In this document: positions 9,539 through 19,280 of the stretch, piece by piece | Layout: each line of letters starts with the position of its first letter | Numbering within the stretch: the first letter of the stretch is position 1 | Assembly: GCA_050248955.1 (NCBI GenBank) | Contig: JBFWRK010000001.1 | Span: 692,654 to 756,653 of the forward strand | Length of the DNA stretch: 64,000 bases | Reading direction: 5' to 3' | DNA from: JBFWRK01 sp050248955 | GTDB lineage: Bacteria; Actinomycetota; Acidimicrobiia; Acidimicrobiales; Ilumatobacteraceae | Position numbers and translations under genes: made by a program | The notes under the pieces: generated by a model | Databases searched by the model: none | Told to the model about the DNA's origin: nothing | Seen by the model: only the letters and a program-made list of their open reading frames with translations

Positions 9539-10533
9539 TCACCACCCCGCCCCCGAACATCGTCCGCGCCGCGTATGCGGAGCTGATCGTCACCGATCTC
9601 GCCCGCGCCCGCTGGTTCTGGGTCGACATGCTCGGGTTCGTCCCGACCGCGGCCGACGACGATGCGCTGTACCTGCGCGGCTACGAGGAGACGACCCACC
9701 ACTCGCTCGTGCTCCGCCAGGGATCCGTGGCAGCAGCAGCGTGCATCGCGTACCGCGTCTGGTCGGCGGAGGATCTCGACGCCGCGGCGCTGTGGTACGG
9801 GGAGCGGGGATGCACGGTCGAGCGACGCGCAGCCGGCGCCACCCGCGGCATCGGTGCCTCCGTCCGCGTGGAGGATCCGCTCGGATTCGTCGTCGAGTAC
9901 TTCCACGCCACTGACCGCGCCGAGCGGCTGCTGCAGCGGTTCGATCTCCACCGCGGTGCTGCGGTCGCGCGGATCGACCACTTCAACATCTGCGTCAACG
10001 ATCCAGCTGCCGCGTACGCCTACTACGAGTCGCTCGGCTTTCGCTGCTCGGAGACGATCGAGGACTCGGAGCGGCTCTACGCAGCGTGGATGCATCGCAA
10101 GCCGAGCGTCCACGACGTCGCGTTCACGGGCGGGGCGAGTCCGCGGCTGCACCACGTCGGGTTCTTCACACCGGAGGCGCACCACATCCTCCACCTCTGC
10201 GATCTCTTCGGGGCGATCGACGAGCAGCGCCACATCGAGCGCGGCCCGGGTCGTCACGGCGTCTCGAACGCGTTCTACGTCTACCTCAGGGACCCCGACG
10301 GTCATCGCGTCGAGATCTACACGAGCGACTACTTCACGGGGGATCCTGACCACGAACCGTTCCGTTGGGACGTGTCCGACGTGCGCCGGCGCGACTTCTG
10401 GGGCGCCGCCGTCGTACCGAGCTGGTACGCCGAGGCTGCAGCCGTGCTCGATCTCGCGGGCAGCATCGTGCCGGCGATCGACGTGGAGACCCGCACCTCC
10501 GAGGTGAAGGTCGGCGCAGACGGGTACCGGTAG
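9535..10533 (+). CDS. hpaD: HpaD-like extradiol ring-cleavage dioxygenase
   Basis: This 332-residue type I extradiol dioxygenase has two VOC domains. The active metal site is in the second: His about 149 (RIDHFNI), His 206 or 207 (PRLHHVGF) and Glu about 260 (GHRVEIYTSDY), the same 2-His-1-carboxylate pattern as homoprotocatechuate 2,3-dioxygenase. Other family signatures are PLGFVVEYFHATDRAERLLQ and the C-terminal DPDHEPFRWDVSD. It would open 3,4-dihydroxyphenylacetate next to the hydroxyls to give the semialdehyde handled by the HpaE-like enzyme upstream. Fe(II) versus Mn(II) cannot be told from sequence. Confidence 0.87.
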   Translation: MITTPPPNIVRAAYAELIVTDLARARWFWVDMLGFVPTAADDDALYLRGYEETTHHSLVLRQGSVAAAACIAYRVWSAEDLDAAALWYGERGCTVERRAAGATRGIGASVRVEDPLGFVVEYFHATDRAERLLQRFDLHRGAAVARIDHFNICVNDPAAAYAYYESLGFRCSETIEDSERLYAAWMHRKPSVHDVAFTGGASPRLHHVGFFTPEAHHILHLCDLFGAIDEQRHIERGPGRHGVSNAFYVYLRDPDGHRVEIYTSDYFTGDPDHEPFRWDVSDVRRRDFWGAAVVPSWYAEAAAVLDLAGSIVPAIDVETRTSEVKVGADGYR

Positions 10534-10592
10534 CGCACCGCCACGGCCGCTCCGCTCGATCTCGGGATCCATCACAGGGGGTAGCGATCACC

Positions 10593-11681
10593 ATGTTGCC
10601 GCATCATGCCGATCTCGTCGGCAGCATGCTCCGGCCTGCTCGACTCGCTGCTGCGCGCGAGTCGTGGAGGGCAGGCGCGCTGTCGCGGGAGGGGCTGCGC
10701 CTCGTCGAGGACGAGTGCATCGCGAACCTCGTCGCCGAGCTGGAGGACATCGGGCTCGGCGCCGTCACGGACGGCGAGTTCCGACGGGACTGGTGGCACC
10801 TCGACTTCCTCTCCGGCTTCGAGGGGATCGGGCTCGCACAGCGCGAGCGGCCGAAGGACTTCTCGGGTGAGGGCGAGAGCCCACCGATCCCGGTGGTGCT
10901 CGGCGAGATCCGGCACAGCCACCCGATCTTCGTCGACGCGTTCGCGTTCCTCGCCTCCGTGACGAGGAGGCGGATCCCGAAGATCACGATCCCCGGGCCG
11001 GGCATGGTGAACCTGATGGGAGGGCGCAACGCAGTCGCCGCCGTGTATCCCGACATCGACGAGTTCTGGGACGACCTCGTGCACGCGTACCGGGCGGAGG
11101 TCGCCGCGCTGTACGCGGCGGGATGCCGGTACCTCCAGCTCGACGACGTGAGCTTCGCCTATCTCTGCGATGCCGAGTTCCGAGCGCAGATGACGGCACG
11201 CGGCGACGATCCCGACGAGATGATCCTCCGGCACCGCGACGCGATGAACGCCGTCATCGCCGACCGTCCGGGCGACATGCTGGTCTCGACGCACATGTGC
11301 CGCGGCAACTTCCGCAGCCGGTGGGTCGCGACGGGCGGCTACGAGCCGATCGCCGAGCGGGTGTTCGGTGGCCTGGACGTCGACGCCTTCTTCCTCGAGT
11401 TCGACAGCGAGCGCGCCGGTGGGTTCGGGCCGCTGCGCCACGTGCCGCCGGGCAAGACGGCAGTCCTCGGCCTCGTGACCACGAAGACGCCCGAGCTCGA
11501 ACGTGCCGACGACCTGAAGCGGCGGATCGACGAGGCCGCGGCGATCGTCCCGATCGATCAGCTCGCGATCAGCCCGCAGTGCGGCTTCTCGAGCACGCAC
11601 CACGGCAACGACATCACCGAGGACGACCAGTGGCGCAAGCTCGAGCTCGTTGCGAGCGTCGCCGAGGACGTCTGGGGCTGA
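10593..11681 (+). CDS. cobalamin-independent methionine synthase (MetE C-terminal domain) family protein
   Basis: This 362-residue protein corresponds to only the C-terminal barrel of MetE, as in YxjG/YxjH and core-MetE proteins. Zinc ligands are visible: His234-x-Cys236 in STHMCRGN, an acidic residue in FLEFDSERAG and Cys330 in SPQCGFSS. The ATG at 10593 is preceded by ACAGGGGG. It lies 60 bases after hpaD and reads as the last gene of the catabolic operon. Known short MetE proteins transfer methyl groups to homocysteine or other thiols. In this position it might remove methyl or similar groups from an aromatic substrate, but that is speculation. Confidence 0.8.
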   Translation: MLPHHADLVGSMLRPARLAAARESWRAGALSREGLRLVEDECIANLVAELEDIGLGAVTDGEFRRDWWHLDFLSGFEGIGLAQRERPKDFSGEGESPPIPVVLGEIRHSHPIFVDAFAFLASVTRRRIPKITIPGPGMVNLMGGRNAVAAVYPDIDEFWDDLVHAYRAEVAALYAAGCRYLQLDDVSFAYLCDAEFRAQMTARGDDPDEMILRHRDAMNAVIADRPGDMLVSTHMCRGNFRSRWVATGGYEPIAERVFGGLDVDAFFLEFDSERAGGFGPLRHVPPGKTAVLGLVTTKTPELERADDLKRRIDEAAAIVPIDQLAISPQCGFSSTHHGNDITEDDQWRKLELVASVAEDVWG

Positions 11682-11687
11682 CCGACG

Positions 11688-12227
11688 TCAGCTCGGCACG
11701 CGGATCGGGTCGGTGCCGTCCCAGTCCTGGGCGGCCCGGTACCAGCCGGTGAACATCTCGTCCGTGGCAGGGCCGATCTCGATGAGCTCCACCATGCCGG
11801 GCATGTCGGCGGTCGTGTCGAAGTAGGCGATCCGATCGCCCACGGGCGCTCGGGCGGAGAACGCGCGGGTGTAGCCGAGGTCCTCGTATCTCCGGACGTC
11901 GCGGTCGAAGTCACGGGTCGCGATGCCCCAGTGGTGGAACCCGTGACCCTGCCGATCGATGGTCTCTCGGTACACGGAGGGCGCTTCGCCGTGCTGCTGG
12001 ATCACCTCGACGGCCATGGTCCCCGAGAACGCCATGGCGAGGCTGAAGTCGACGTCGGTCGGCGCTCCCCGGTACTCCATCTCCGATCCCGGGAAGTGCT
12101 CGACGAGGAACCAGGGGCCGATGCCGAGTTGGCGTGTGTACGCGGCCATCGTGGCGTGGAGATCCGGCACCGTGTAGGCGAACTGGATGATCGAACCCTC
12201 GGGTTGGCCGAAGCCCAGCATGTTCAT
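11688..12227 (-). CDS. VOC family protein
   Basis: This protein has 179 residues from the ATG at 12227, which has GAAAGGAAC upstream. One VOC module is clear: IIQFAYTVPDLHATMAAYTRQLGIGPW opens it and GFHHWGIATRDFDRDVRRYEDLG opens the second half. The metal-ligand-like His lies in HHWGIA and a Glu in MVELIEIGP. It resembles the methylmalonyl-CoA epimerase-like branch found next to steroid and aromatic genes in actinobacteria. It converges with the MetE-like gene. The stop is 58 bases downstream of the LLM gene start region, so it may be co-transcribed with the genes upstream on this strand. Confidence 0.75.
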   Translation of the reverse strand: MNMLGFGQPEGSIIQFAYTVPDLHATMAAYTRQLGIGPWFLVEHFPGSEMEYRGAPTDVDFSLAMAFSGTMAVEVIQQHGEAPSVYRETIDRQGHGFHHWGIATRDFDRDVRRYEDLGYTRAFSARAPVGDRIAYFDTTADMPGMVELIEIGPATDEMFTGWYRAAQDWDGTDPIRVPS

Positions 12228-12282
12228 GTCCGTTCCTTTCGGTCGCATGCGGTCGCTCGCTCCGTGCGACACCACGGCGACG

Positions 12283-13179
12283 TCACGTCGTCATGGCGTC
12301 GATCTCGTTCTTCGCGCTGAGCAGTGCTTCGAGGTGGACCTCATGGCTGCGGCCAGGGTCGGCGAGCCGGTTGAACCCGATGGACACATCGGAGAACCCG
12401 AGTGCTTGCGCCTCGTCGAGCTCGCGCTGCCACGTCGGGCCGAGGTACACGCGACCGTGCATCGGGAGCGTCGCCGGATCACGGCCTTCCTCCTCGGCGA
12501 TCTCACGGAGTCGCCGAACGCCCGATCCGATGTCGATCGGATCGAGCCCCGGGATCAGCAGTGGCATCCAGCCATCGGCCCGCCGTACGACGCGCCGGAG
12601 TGCCGCGTCCGACCCACTCGTGCCGATGTAGATCGGAATCGTCCGGGTAGGGAGGGGATTGATCCCGACGCGGTCGAGATGGTGGAACTCGCCGCTGAAC
12701 GTCACGAGCGGCCCGGTCCACAAGGCGCGCAGCACGTCGATCTGCTCGTCGAGCATCCGAGTGCGGTGCGCGAAGCGCGCTCCGAGGCTCTCGTACTCAA
12801 TGGCGTTCCACCCGACGCCGACCGCGAGCCGTACCCGCCCGCTGCTGAGGAGGTCCAACGTCGCGATCTGCTTCGCCACCACGGCAGCCTGGCGTTGTGG
12901 GAGGATCAGGACGCTCGTGACGAACTCGAGCGACGTGGTCACCGCCGCGAGGTGGCTGAACAGGACGATGATCTCGTGGAAGGTGTCCTCCGCCGTGTAG
13001 GGCGCGGTGGGGAAGTTGCCGAAAGGCCCTGGACCCAGACGGGCGGCGGCGACGCCGACGACGTGGTCGTACGCCATCAGGTGCGCGTAGCCAGCGGCCT
13101 CCACGCCCTGTGCCCACCGGCGGATGGCGTCCGGGTCGACGCCACTGTCCGCCTGGGAGAAGATCGCCCCGACTCGCAT
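12283..13179 (-). CDS. LLM-class flavin/F420-dependent oxidoreductase
   Basis: This 298-residue luciferase-like TIM-barrel protein starts at the ATG MRVGAIFSQ; an in-frame GTG 12 bases upstream is the alternative. Diagnostic stretches are ATLDLLSSGRVRLAVGVGWN and PIYIGTSGSDAALRRVVRRADGW, typical of F420-dependent actinobacterial members rather than bacterial luciferase. Such enzymes transfer hydride from F420H2, or use FMN, on diverse substrates. The setting among aromatic and acyl-CoA genes suggests a catabolic redox step. A small palindrome just upstream may be its operator. Confidence 0.85.
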   Translation of the reverse strand: MRVGAIFSQADSGVDPDAIRRWAQGVEAAGYAHLMAYDHVVGVAAARLGPGPFGNFPTAPYTAEDTFHEIIVLFSHLAAVTTSLEFVTSVLILPQRQAAVVAKQIATLDLLSSGRVRLAVGVGWNAIEYESLGARFAHRTRMLDEQIDVLRALWTGPLVTFSGEFHHLDRVGINPLPTRTIPIYIGTSGSDAALRRVVRRADGWMPLLIPGLDPIDIGSGVRRLREIAEEEGRDPATLPMHGRVYLGPTWQRELDEAQALGFSDVSIGFNRLADPGRSHEVHLEALLSAKNEIDAMTT

Positions 13180-13208
13180 TCCTGCCCCCACAGTCGACGA
13201 CGTGTTTG

Positions 13209-13221
13209 TCTGTCGAACAGA
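13209..13221. promoter_or_regulatory. small inverted repeat in AT-rich promoter region
   Basis: TCTGT-CGA-ACAGA is a perfect 5-bp inverted repeat with a 3-base centre. It sits in the AT-rich 90-base gap between the acyl-CoA dehydrogenase stop and the LLM oxidoreductase start. An operator is the natural guess; the binding protein is unknown. Confidence 0.35.
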
Positions 13222-13269
13222 AATTCTACATCCGAACCGGGGAGCGCCCGACGAGCGTCGCCGCCCCGT

Positions 13270-14592
13270 TCAGGCAGGCCCGGAGAACATCCCCGAGCGA
13301 TCGGTGCTGACGGGGCCGGTGGCCGGCTCGCTCTCGTAGCGAGTGAGCTCAGCGCGACCGACGACCATCCAGTGCACCTCGTCAGGCCCGTCCGCGAGGC
13401 GCAGCGTCCGCTGGCTCGCGTACATCCGAGCGAGCGGTGTCCACTGTGACACGCCGGTGGCGCCGTGGATCTGGATCGCCTCGTCGATGATCTTGCACAC
13501 CCGCTCGGGCACCATCGCCTTGACGGCACTGACCCAGACGCGCGCCTCGGCGTTGCCCATCACGTCCATCGCCTTCGCCGCGCGCAGCACCATGAGCCGC
13601 ATCGCCTCGAGCTCGATCCGCGCCTTCGCGATCACCTCGGTGTTCTTGCCGAGGCGGGCGATCGGCCTGCCGAACGCTTCGCGGCCGAGCCCGCGCCGAA
13701 CCATGAGCTCGAGTGCCTTCTCGCCGACGCCGATCGAGCGCATGCAGTGGTGGATCCGGCCAGGGCCGAGGCGCACCTGGGAGATCTCGAACCCGCGGCC
13801 CTCGCCGAGCAGCATGTTCGAGGTCGGAACACGCACGTCCTTGAACCGCAGGTGCATGTGACCGTGCGGTGCGTCGTCCTCGCCGAAGACCTGCATCGCC
13901 TCGAGGATCTCGACGCCCGGGGTGTCCATCGGCACGAGGATCTGTGACTGGCGCTTGTGGGGCGGCGCGTCCGGGCTCGTCTGCACCATGCAGATCATGA
14001 TCTTGCAGCGAGGGTCGCCGGCGCCGGAGATGTAGTACTTCTCGCCGTTGATCACCCACTCGTCGCCGTCCTGCACTGCGCGGCACCGGATGTTCTTGGC
14101 ATCGCTCGAGGCGACATCCGGCTCGGTCATCGCGTATGCCGAGCGGATCTCGCCGCTGAGCAACGGCTCGAGCCACTGCGCCTTCTGCTCGGGCGTGCCG
14201 ACCCGCTCGAGCACTTCCATGTTGCCCGTGTCGGGGGCGCTGCAGTTCAGGCACTCGGAGGCGAGCGGGTTCTTACCGAGCTCCTGGGCGATGTAGGCGT
14301 AGTCGAGGTTCGACAGCCCCTCACCCGTCTCGGCGTTCGGCAGGAAGAAGTTCCAGAGCCCGTTCGCCTTCGCCTTAGCCTTGACGGAGTCGAGCAGCTC
14401 GAGCTGCCCGGGCGCATACGACCAGCGATCCGCCCGACCCTCGCCGAGGCGGAAGTACTCCTCGGTGATCGGCTCGATCTCGTTCGCGATGAACGCCTTC
14501 ACCTGCTCGTACAGCGGTACGGCGTGTTCGGACATCGAGAGGTTCAGCGCATCGTCGGTGGCGACGCCGGAGTGCATTCCAGGACTGGGCAC
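13270..14592 (-). CDS. acyl-CoA dehydrogenase (ACAD10/11-like)
   Basis: This protein has 440 residues, starting at a GTG at 14592 that follows GAAGGGAAG; the longer open frame upstream is not protein-like. The order is the usual acyl-CoA dehydrogenase plan: helical N-terminal domain, the AYAMTEPDVASSDAKNI flavin/substrate strand, a middle beta-domain (WVINGEKYYISGAGDPRCKIMICM), then a C-terminal helical bundle with GRIHHCMRSIG and IQIHGATGVSQWTPLARMYASQRTLRLADGPD. This C-terminal signature fits the ACAD10/11 branch, which often handles unusual or hydroxylated acyl-CoAs. It is upstream of the LLM gene on the same strand. Confidence 0.88.
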   Translation of the reverse strand: MPSPGMHSGVATDDALNLSMSEHAVPLYEQVKAFIANEIEPITEEYFRLGEGRADRWSYAPGQLELLDSVKAKAKANGLWNFFLPNAETGEGLSNLDYAYIAQELGKNPLASECLNCSAPDTGNMEVLERVGTPEQKAQWLEPLLSGEIRSAYAMTEPDVASSDAKNIRCRAVQDGDEWVINGEKYYISGAGDPRCKIMICMVQTSPDAPPHKRQSQILVPMDTPGVEILEAMQVFGEDDAPHGHMHLRFKDVRVPTSNMLLGEGRGFEISQVRLGPGRIHHCMRSIGVGEKALELMVRRGLGREAFGRPIARLGKNTEVIAKARIELEAMRLMVLRAAKAMDVMGNAEARVWVSAVKAMVPERVCKIIDEAIQIHGATGVSQWTPLARMYASQRTLRLADGPDEVHWMVVGRAELTRYESEPATGPVSTDRSGMFSGPA

Positions 14593-14792
14593 GGGGGCTT
14601 CCCTTCGTGGCGGAATCGGCGAGATGGACACTAGTGACGGACGTCGGCTTCGCTGCGGTCGAGCTCGGCCGCAGCCTCGACGTTCCCCGGCGACAACATT
14701 CGACGGACCGCGAGGAAAGACGTATCGGGAGCGTCTGCCGCGTCTCTTCATGCGTAGCTGTCCGACTGGACAGGCGACCCACAGGAGGACGC

Positions 14793-15860
14793 ATGTCGAA
14801 GCACACTGGATGTCACAAGACGGGCGCGTGCACGTTCGTCCCGCCTCACGTGCAGGAGGCGGTTGCGAAGAAGGTCGACGGGACAGCCGCCAGCAAGGAG
14901 GCGTCGGCGCTCGCCGCAGACGCGCGCAAGCGCCGCGCCGCCGAGACGAGGGCGGCGCCGCCCGCCCCGGAAGCGATGCCCATCGCACCGCCTGCCACTG
15001 GCACCGCTCGGCGCGAGGTGTACGACTGCCAGCACGGTACGGCGCTGCGCCTCAAGCTGGTTCGAGCAGAGGGCGACCAGGAGACGGATGACGCGGACGC
15101 CACCTTCGCGTACGACAACGCAGGTGTGGTCCGCGCGTTCTTCAAGGAGGTGCTCAACCGCAACTCGATCGACAACCGAGCGCTCGACCTCGTGCTCAAC
15201 GTCCACTTCGCGACGAACTACAACAACGCGTTCTGGGATGGGGACGAGATGACCTTCGGTGACGGTGACGGCGTCATCTTCAGCGGTTTCGCCCGCTCGC
15301 TCGATGTCGTGGCCCACGAGCTCGCCCACGGCGTCACCCAGTTCACGTCGGGACTCATCTACAAGAACCAGTCCGGGGCGCTGAACGAGCACTTCAGCGA
15401 TGTCTTCGGAACGGCGATCACGCAGTGGGCCGGCGGCGAGACCCCCGCCGACGCCGACTGGCTGATCGGCGACGAGATCATGGGGCCCGGCCTCTACGGC
15501 GAAGCGCTCCGATCGATGCAGCATCCGGGCACCGCGTACGACAACGCGATCCTCGGCAAGGATCCGCAGCCGGCCCACTACGACGACCGCTATCAGGGCA
15601 ACGCCGACAACGGAGGCGTCCACATCAACTCGGGCATCCCGAACCGTGCGTTCTACCTGGCCGCGTCGGAGCTCGGGAGCACGATGGAGGCGACCCGCAT
15701 CTGGTACCACGCGTTGCACAACCTGGCCCCATCGGCAACCTTCGCCCAGGCCGCTGAGCAGGTGGGCAACTCCGCCCGGATCCTGGTCAAGGCCGGCGTC
15801 GTTCCGAAGGGTGCAACTCAAGTCGTGCGAGGTGCCTGGCGGGCAGTCGGCGTTGGCTGA
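14793..15860 (+). CDS. protealysin-like M4 family metalloprotease
   Basis: This 355-residue thermolysin-family protease has no signal peptide, as in protealysin. It starts at an ATG with a strong AGGAGG 4 bases upstream. Residues 1-80 form a short propeptide-like region (MSKHTGCHKTGACTFVPPHV), followed by the catalytic domain. Zinc ligands are HELAH (His175, Glu176 base, His179) and Glu199 in GALNEHFSDVFG; the transition-state His277 is in NGGVHINSGIPN. It overlaps the next gene by 8 bases, and that gene encodes a likely dedicated inhibitor. The cysteine-containing N-terminus could act as a maturation switch, but that is not known. Confidence 0.9.
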   Translation: MSKHTGCHKTGACTFVPPHVQEAVAKKVDGTAASKEASALAADARKRRAAETRAAPPAPEAMPIAPPATGTARREVYDCQHGTALRLKLVRAEGDQETDDADATFAYDNAGVVRAFFKEVLNRNSIDNRALDLVLNVHFATNYNNAFWDGDEMTFGDGDGVIFSGFARSLDVVAHELAHGVTQFTSGLIYKNQSGALNEHFSDVFGTAITQWAGGETPADADWLIGDEIMGPGLYGEALRSMQHPGTAYDNAILGKDPQPAHYDDRYQGNADNGGVHINSGIPNRAFYLAASELGSTMEATRIWYHALHNLAPSATFAQAAEQVGNSARILVKAGVVPKGATQVVRGAWRAVGVG

Positions 15861-16356
15861 TCGGGGCCGATCACGCCTGGCGCCGATCAGGGTGCTGGTC
15901 GCGATCGTCGCTGTCACCGTCATCGCGTGTGGGGGCGGGGAGTCCGACTCGGGCACCCCGCCTCCGGGATCGGTGGCATCCTCCACGCTGAGCACTTCCG
16001 AGCCACCACCGACCACCCACGAGGAGGGCACGGCCATGCTGGTTTCATTTCAGGTCGAGGGCGGATTCGCCAACCAGATGCGGAGCATCGTGATCGCCAG
16101 GGACGGGACGGCGACGACCGAGGTCAGCGGCTTGATCTCCGAGAAGCAGCTCGACGAGACGACGGTCGAGACGATCGTGGCCGAGCTCGATCGGTCCGGT
16201 CTCTTCGACGAGGATCGGACCTACCCGGCAGAGGGTGCCGATCTCCAGCGCTTCGAGATCCGGTACGCCGGTGCCACGTTGGTCGCCTTCGACACCACGA
16301 TGCCGAGCGCGCTTGCAGAAGCCGTGCGATTGCTCGAGGGCGCGATCCGAAACTGA
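15853..16356 (+). CDS. emfourin-like protease inhibitor, predicted lipoprotein
   Basis: This protein has 167 residues from a TTG at 15853 that overlaps the protease stop; a GTG at 15892 is the alternative start. The N-terminus reads as a lipoprotein signal: basic residues, a hydrophobic run (IRVLVAIVAVTVIA), then Cys in IACGGG and a Ser/Thr/Pro linker. Residues 75-167 (MLVSFQVEGGFANQMRSIVIARDG to ALAEAVRLLEGAIRN) match the emfourin (M4in) fold known to inhibit protealysin-like enzymes encoded next to it. Known emfourins lack export signals as far as I recall, so a lipid-anchored inhibitor coupled to a protease without a signal peptide is odd. Confidence 0.75.
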   Translation: MADRGRSRLAPIRVLVAIVAVTVIACGGGESDSGTPPPGSVASSTLSTSEPPPTTHEEGTAMLVSFQVEGGFANQMRSIVIARDGTATTEVSGLISEKQLDETTVETIVAELDRSGLFDEDRTYPAEGADLQRFEIRYAGATLVAFDTTMPSALAEAVRLLEGAIRN

Positions 16357-16486
16357 TCGAGGCGTGATCGGCGCCGACGGTCCGAGCGTGCGCGCCTGCG
16401 AGCACCCAGGCGCTGAGCCCATTGCCCGCCCGTGAACATCCGGTGCCTGGACAGAGAAGCCGTCCAGGGCTGCTAAGAGTGAGGTC

Positions 16487-17614
<1,128 letters not shown>

Positions 17615-17622
17615 CGCACTTG

Positions 17623-18360
17623 CTATCGGAAGGTGGCCTCGACCAGAGCGGGGTTCCCGACCACTTCCTCCACACGGTCGCGCTTCGTCACCATGTCCCA
17701 GTACGTGTCGGCGATGTCCTGAGGGTCGATCAGCAATGGCTCGAATGCCGCTCGCTGCTCGGGTGGTGCCGCCAGGACCTCGTCCCCGGACGGCGTACCT
17801 CGGATCAGGCCGGCGACCGTCACCGTGCCGGCATAGACACCGCGGTCCGCAAGCCCGCGGTTCAGGACGTACGCGTAGTTCCGCTGTGCCGCGAGGGCCA
17901 CGCCCGCACTCGCGTGGGACGGGACCGGGTAGCGAGCGGAGTAGCCACCGGTGAGCAACAGCGCGCCGTCACCGCGCGCCAACATCCCCGGCAGCACGGC
18001 CCGAACCGACTCGATCGTGCCGAGGAGCGAGTAGTTCAGCTGGAACAGAGCGCTCTCGACGTCCATCTCCTCCGGCAACCGCAGCTGCTCACCCTTCGGC
18101 GTCGGGTTGTACGCGAGCACGTCGATCGACCCGTTGTGTCGCTCGATGTCATGGATCGTCCGGGCCAACCCGGGGCGGTCGAGGACATCGGCGACATGAC
18201 CGCTCGCGCGGATGCCCTCCCGGGCGAGGAGCGCGACGTGTTCGTCGAGCCGCGCCCGGCTGCGGGCCACCAGTGCAGCGTGATGGTCGTGATGCCCAAA
18301 CGTGCGGGCCAACGCCAGACCGAGCCCGGGTCCGGCGCCGATGATGGCGATGGTCTTCAT
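17623..18360 (-). CDS. SDR-family protein lacking the usual YxxxK catalytic motif
   Basis: This 245-residue protein starts at an ATG, MKTIAIIGAGPGLGLALARTFG. The glycine motif GAGPGLG and an NxTPK-like stretch (DVLAYNPTPKGEQLRL) show a Rossmann short-chain dehydrogenase fold. At the place of the Ser...Tyr-xxx-Lys triad the protein reads LLTGGYSARYPVPSHASAGVALAAQRNYAYVLN. The expected Tyr and Lys are replaced by Ser/Ala-type residues, so normal SDR catalysis is doubtful. It could be a degenerate enzyme or a binding protein. It converges with pfkA, 8 bases apart. Confidence 0.78.
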   Translation of the reverse strand: MKTIAIIGAGPGLGLALARTFGHHDHHAALVARSRARLDEHVALLAREGIRASGHVADVLDRPGLARTIHDIERHNGSIDVLAYNPTPKGEQLRLPEEMDVESALFQLNYSLLGTIESVRAVLPGMLARGDGALLLTGGYSARYPVPSHASAGVALAAQRNYAYVLNRGLADRGVYAGTVTVAGLIRGTPSGDEVLAAPPEQRAAFEPLLIDPQDIADTYWDMVTKRDRVEEVVGNPALVEATFR

Positions 18361-18514
18361 CGATGTCCCCCTGCTACCGGGCCGGTGTTCGTACGGACCA
18401 CGACCAGTCGTCTCAGCTTCGCACGAACGTGACGGGCCGCGACGTGGTCCGCACGCTGACCGTCGCGTTCGGCGCGGATCGCAGAGCGCTCGTTCCGGCG
18501 CGTTCTGCAACCCG

Positions 18515-19210
18515 TCACTGGGTGTTGCCGACCCCTGGCGTGTAGCTGCTGGCGACCACGTTGTTGGCGATCATCGTGTCGCACTTGAGCACGCCCGCGA
18601 CATCGACCATCGCACAGTTGAGCGCGACCTGCGACGCGGTGACGGTGACTGCGCTCGCCGTGATCGTGACCTTCGACGAACTGGTCACCGCCACGCCGCT
18701 GGCGTCGAGGACGATCGTGTTCCCCGTGCCGTCGGCGATGGTCACCGTGCTCGGCGGCCCATCATCCAGCGTGACTCGCTGACCGGCGCCGGTCTCCACC
18801 TGCACCACGGAACGGTCGCCCGTGTCGTCGATCATGATCCGGGCTCCGCTGCGGGTGACGACGCCACGACGGCCGTTCTCGACGCCCATCTGCTCGGGGG
18901 GTCGTGCGTGCCCGTGCCAGAGCGAGCCGACGACGACGGGATACCGCGGATCACCGTGCTCGAAGGCGACCAGCACCTCGTCGCCGATGTCGGGGATGAA
19001 CCAGGTGCCGCGGTCCGGCCCTGCCATCAGGGTCGCCGTGCGCGCCCACTGTCGGGTGCCGTCCTCCGGATCTCCAGCGAAGGCGATCAGCACCCGGCCA
19101 ACGCCGTTGGGGTCGGCGTGGTCGACGACCGTCGCGGTGCGCACACCTTGGATCGGGGCCTTCGTCGGCTGGCGACCGAACCACGATGCGAAACGATCGG
19201 ACAGCGACAC
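18515..19210 (-). CDS. gpV/VgrG-like baseplate spike protein, orphan
   Basis: This 231-residue protein has a GTG start with GAGGGGGTCAGG upstream. Residues 18-100 form the OB-fold domain of phage baseplate protein V and VgrG (GVRTATVVDHADPNGVGRVLIAF, WARTATLMAGPDRGTWFIPDIGDEVLVAFEHGDPRYPVVVGSLW). The following repeats (TVTIADGTGNTIVLDASGVAVTSSSKVTITASAVTVTAS) look like a trimeric beta-helix spike. Such proteins form the piercing tip of contractile tails and extracellular injection systems. No sheath, tube, baseplate or AAA gene is nearby, so it is an orphan spike or a relic. Confidence 0.8.
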   Translation of the reverse strand: MSLSDRFASWFGRQPTKAPIQGVRTATVVDHADPNGVGRVLIAFAGDPEDGTRQWARTATLMAGPDRGTWFIPDIGDEVLVAFEHGDPRYPVVVGSLWHGHARPPEQMGVENGRRGVVTRSGARIMIDDTGDRSVVQVETGAGQRVTLDDGPPSTVTIADGTGNTIVLDASGVAVTSSSKVTITASAVTVTASQVALNCAMVDVAGVLKCDTMIANNVVASSYTPGVGNTQ

Positions 19211-19280
19211 CCTGACCCCCTCAGCCGAGGCGCAGACTACGCGGTCCGACCTGGGCCGCTCGTCCGTCGCGGCAGGGACG

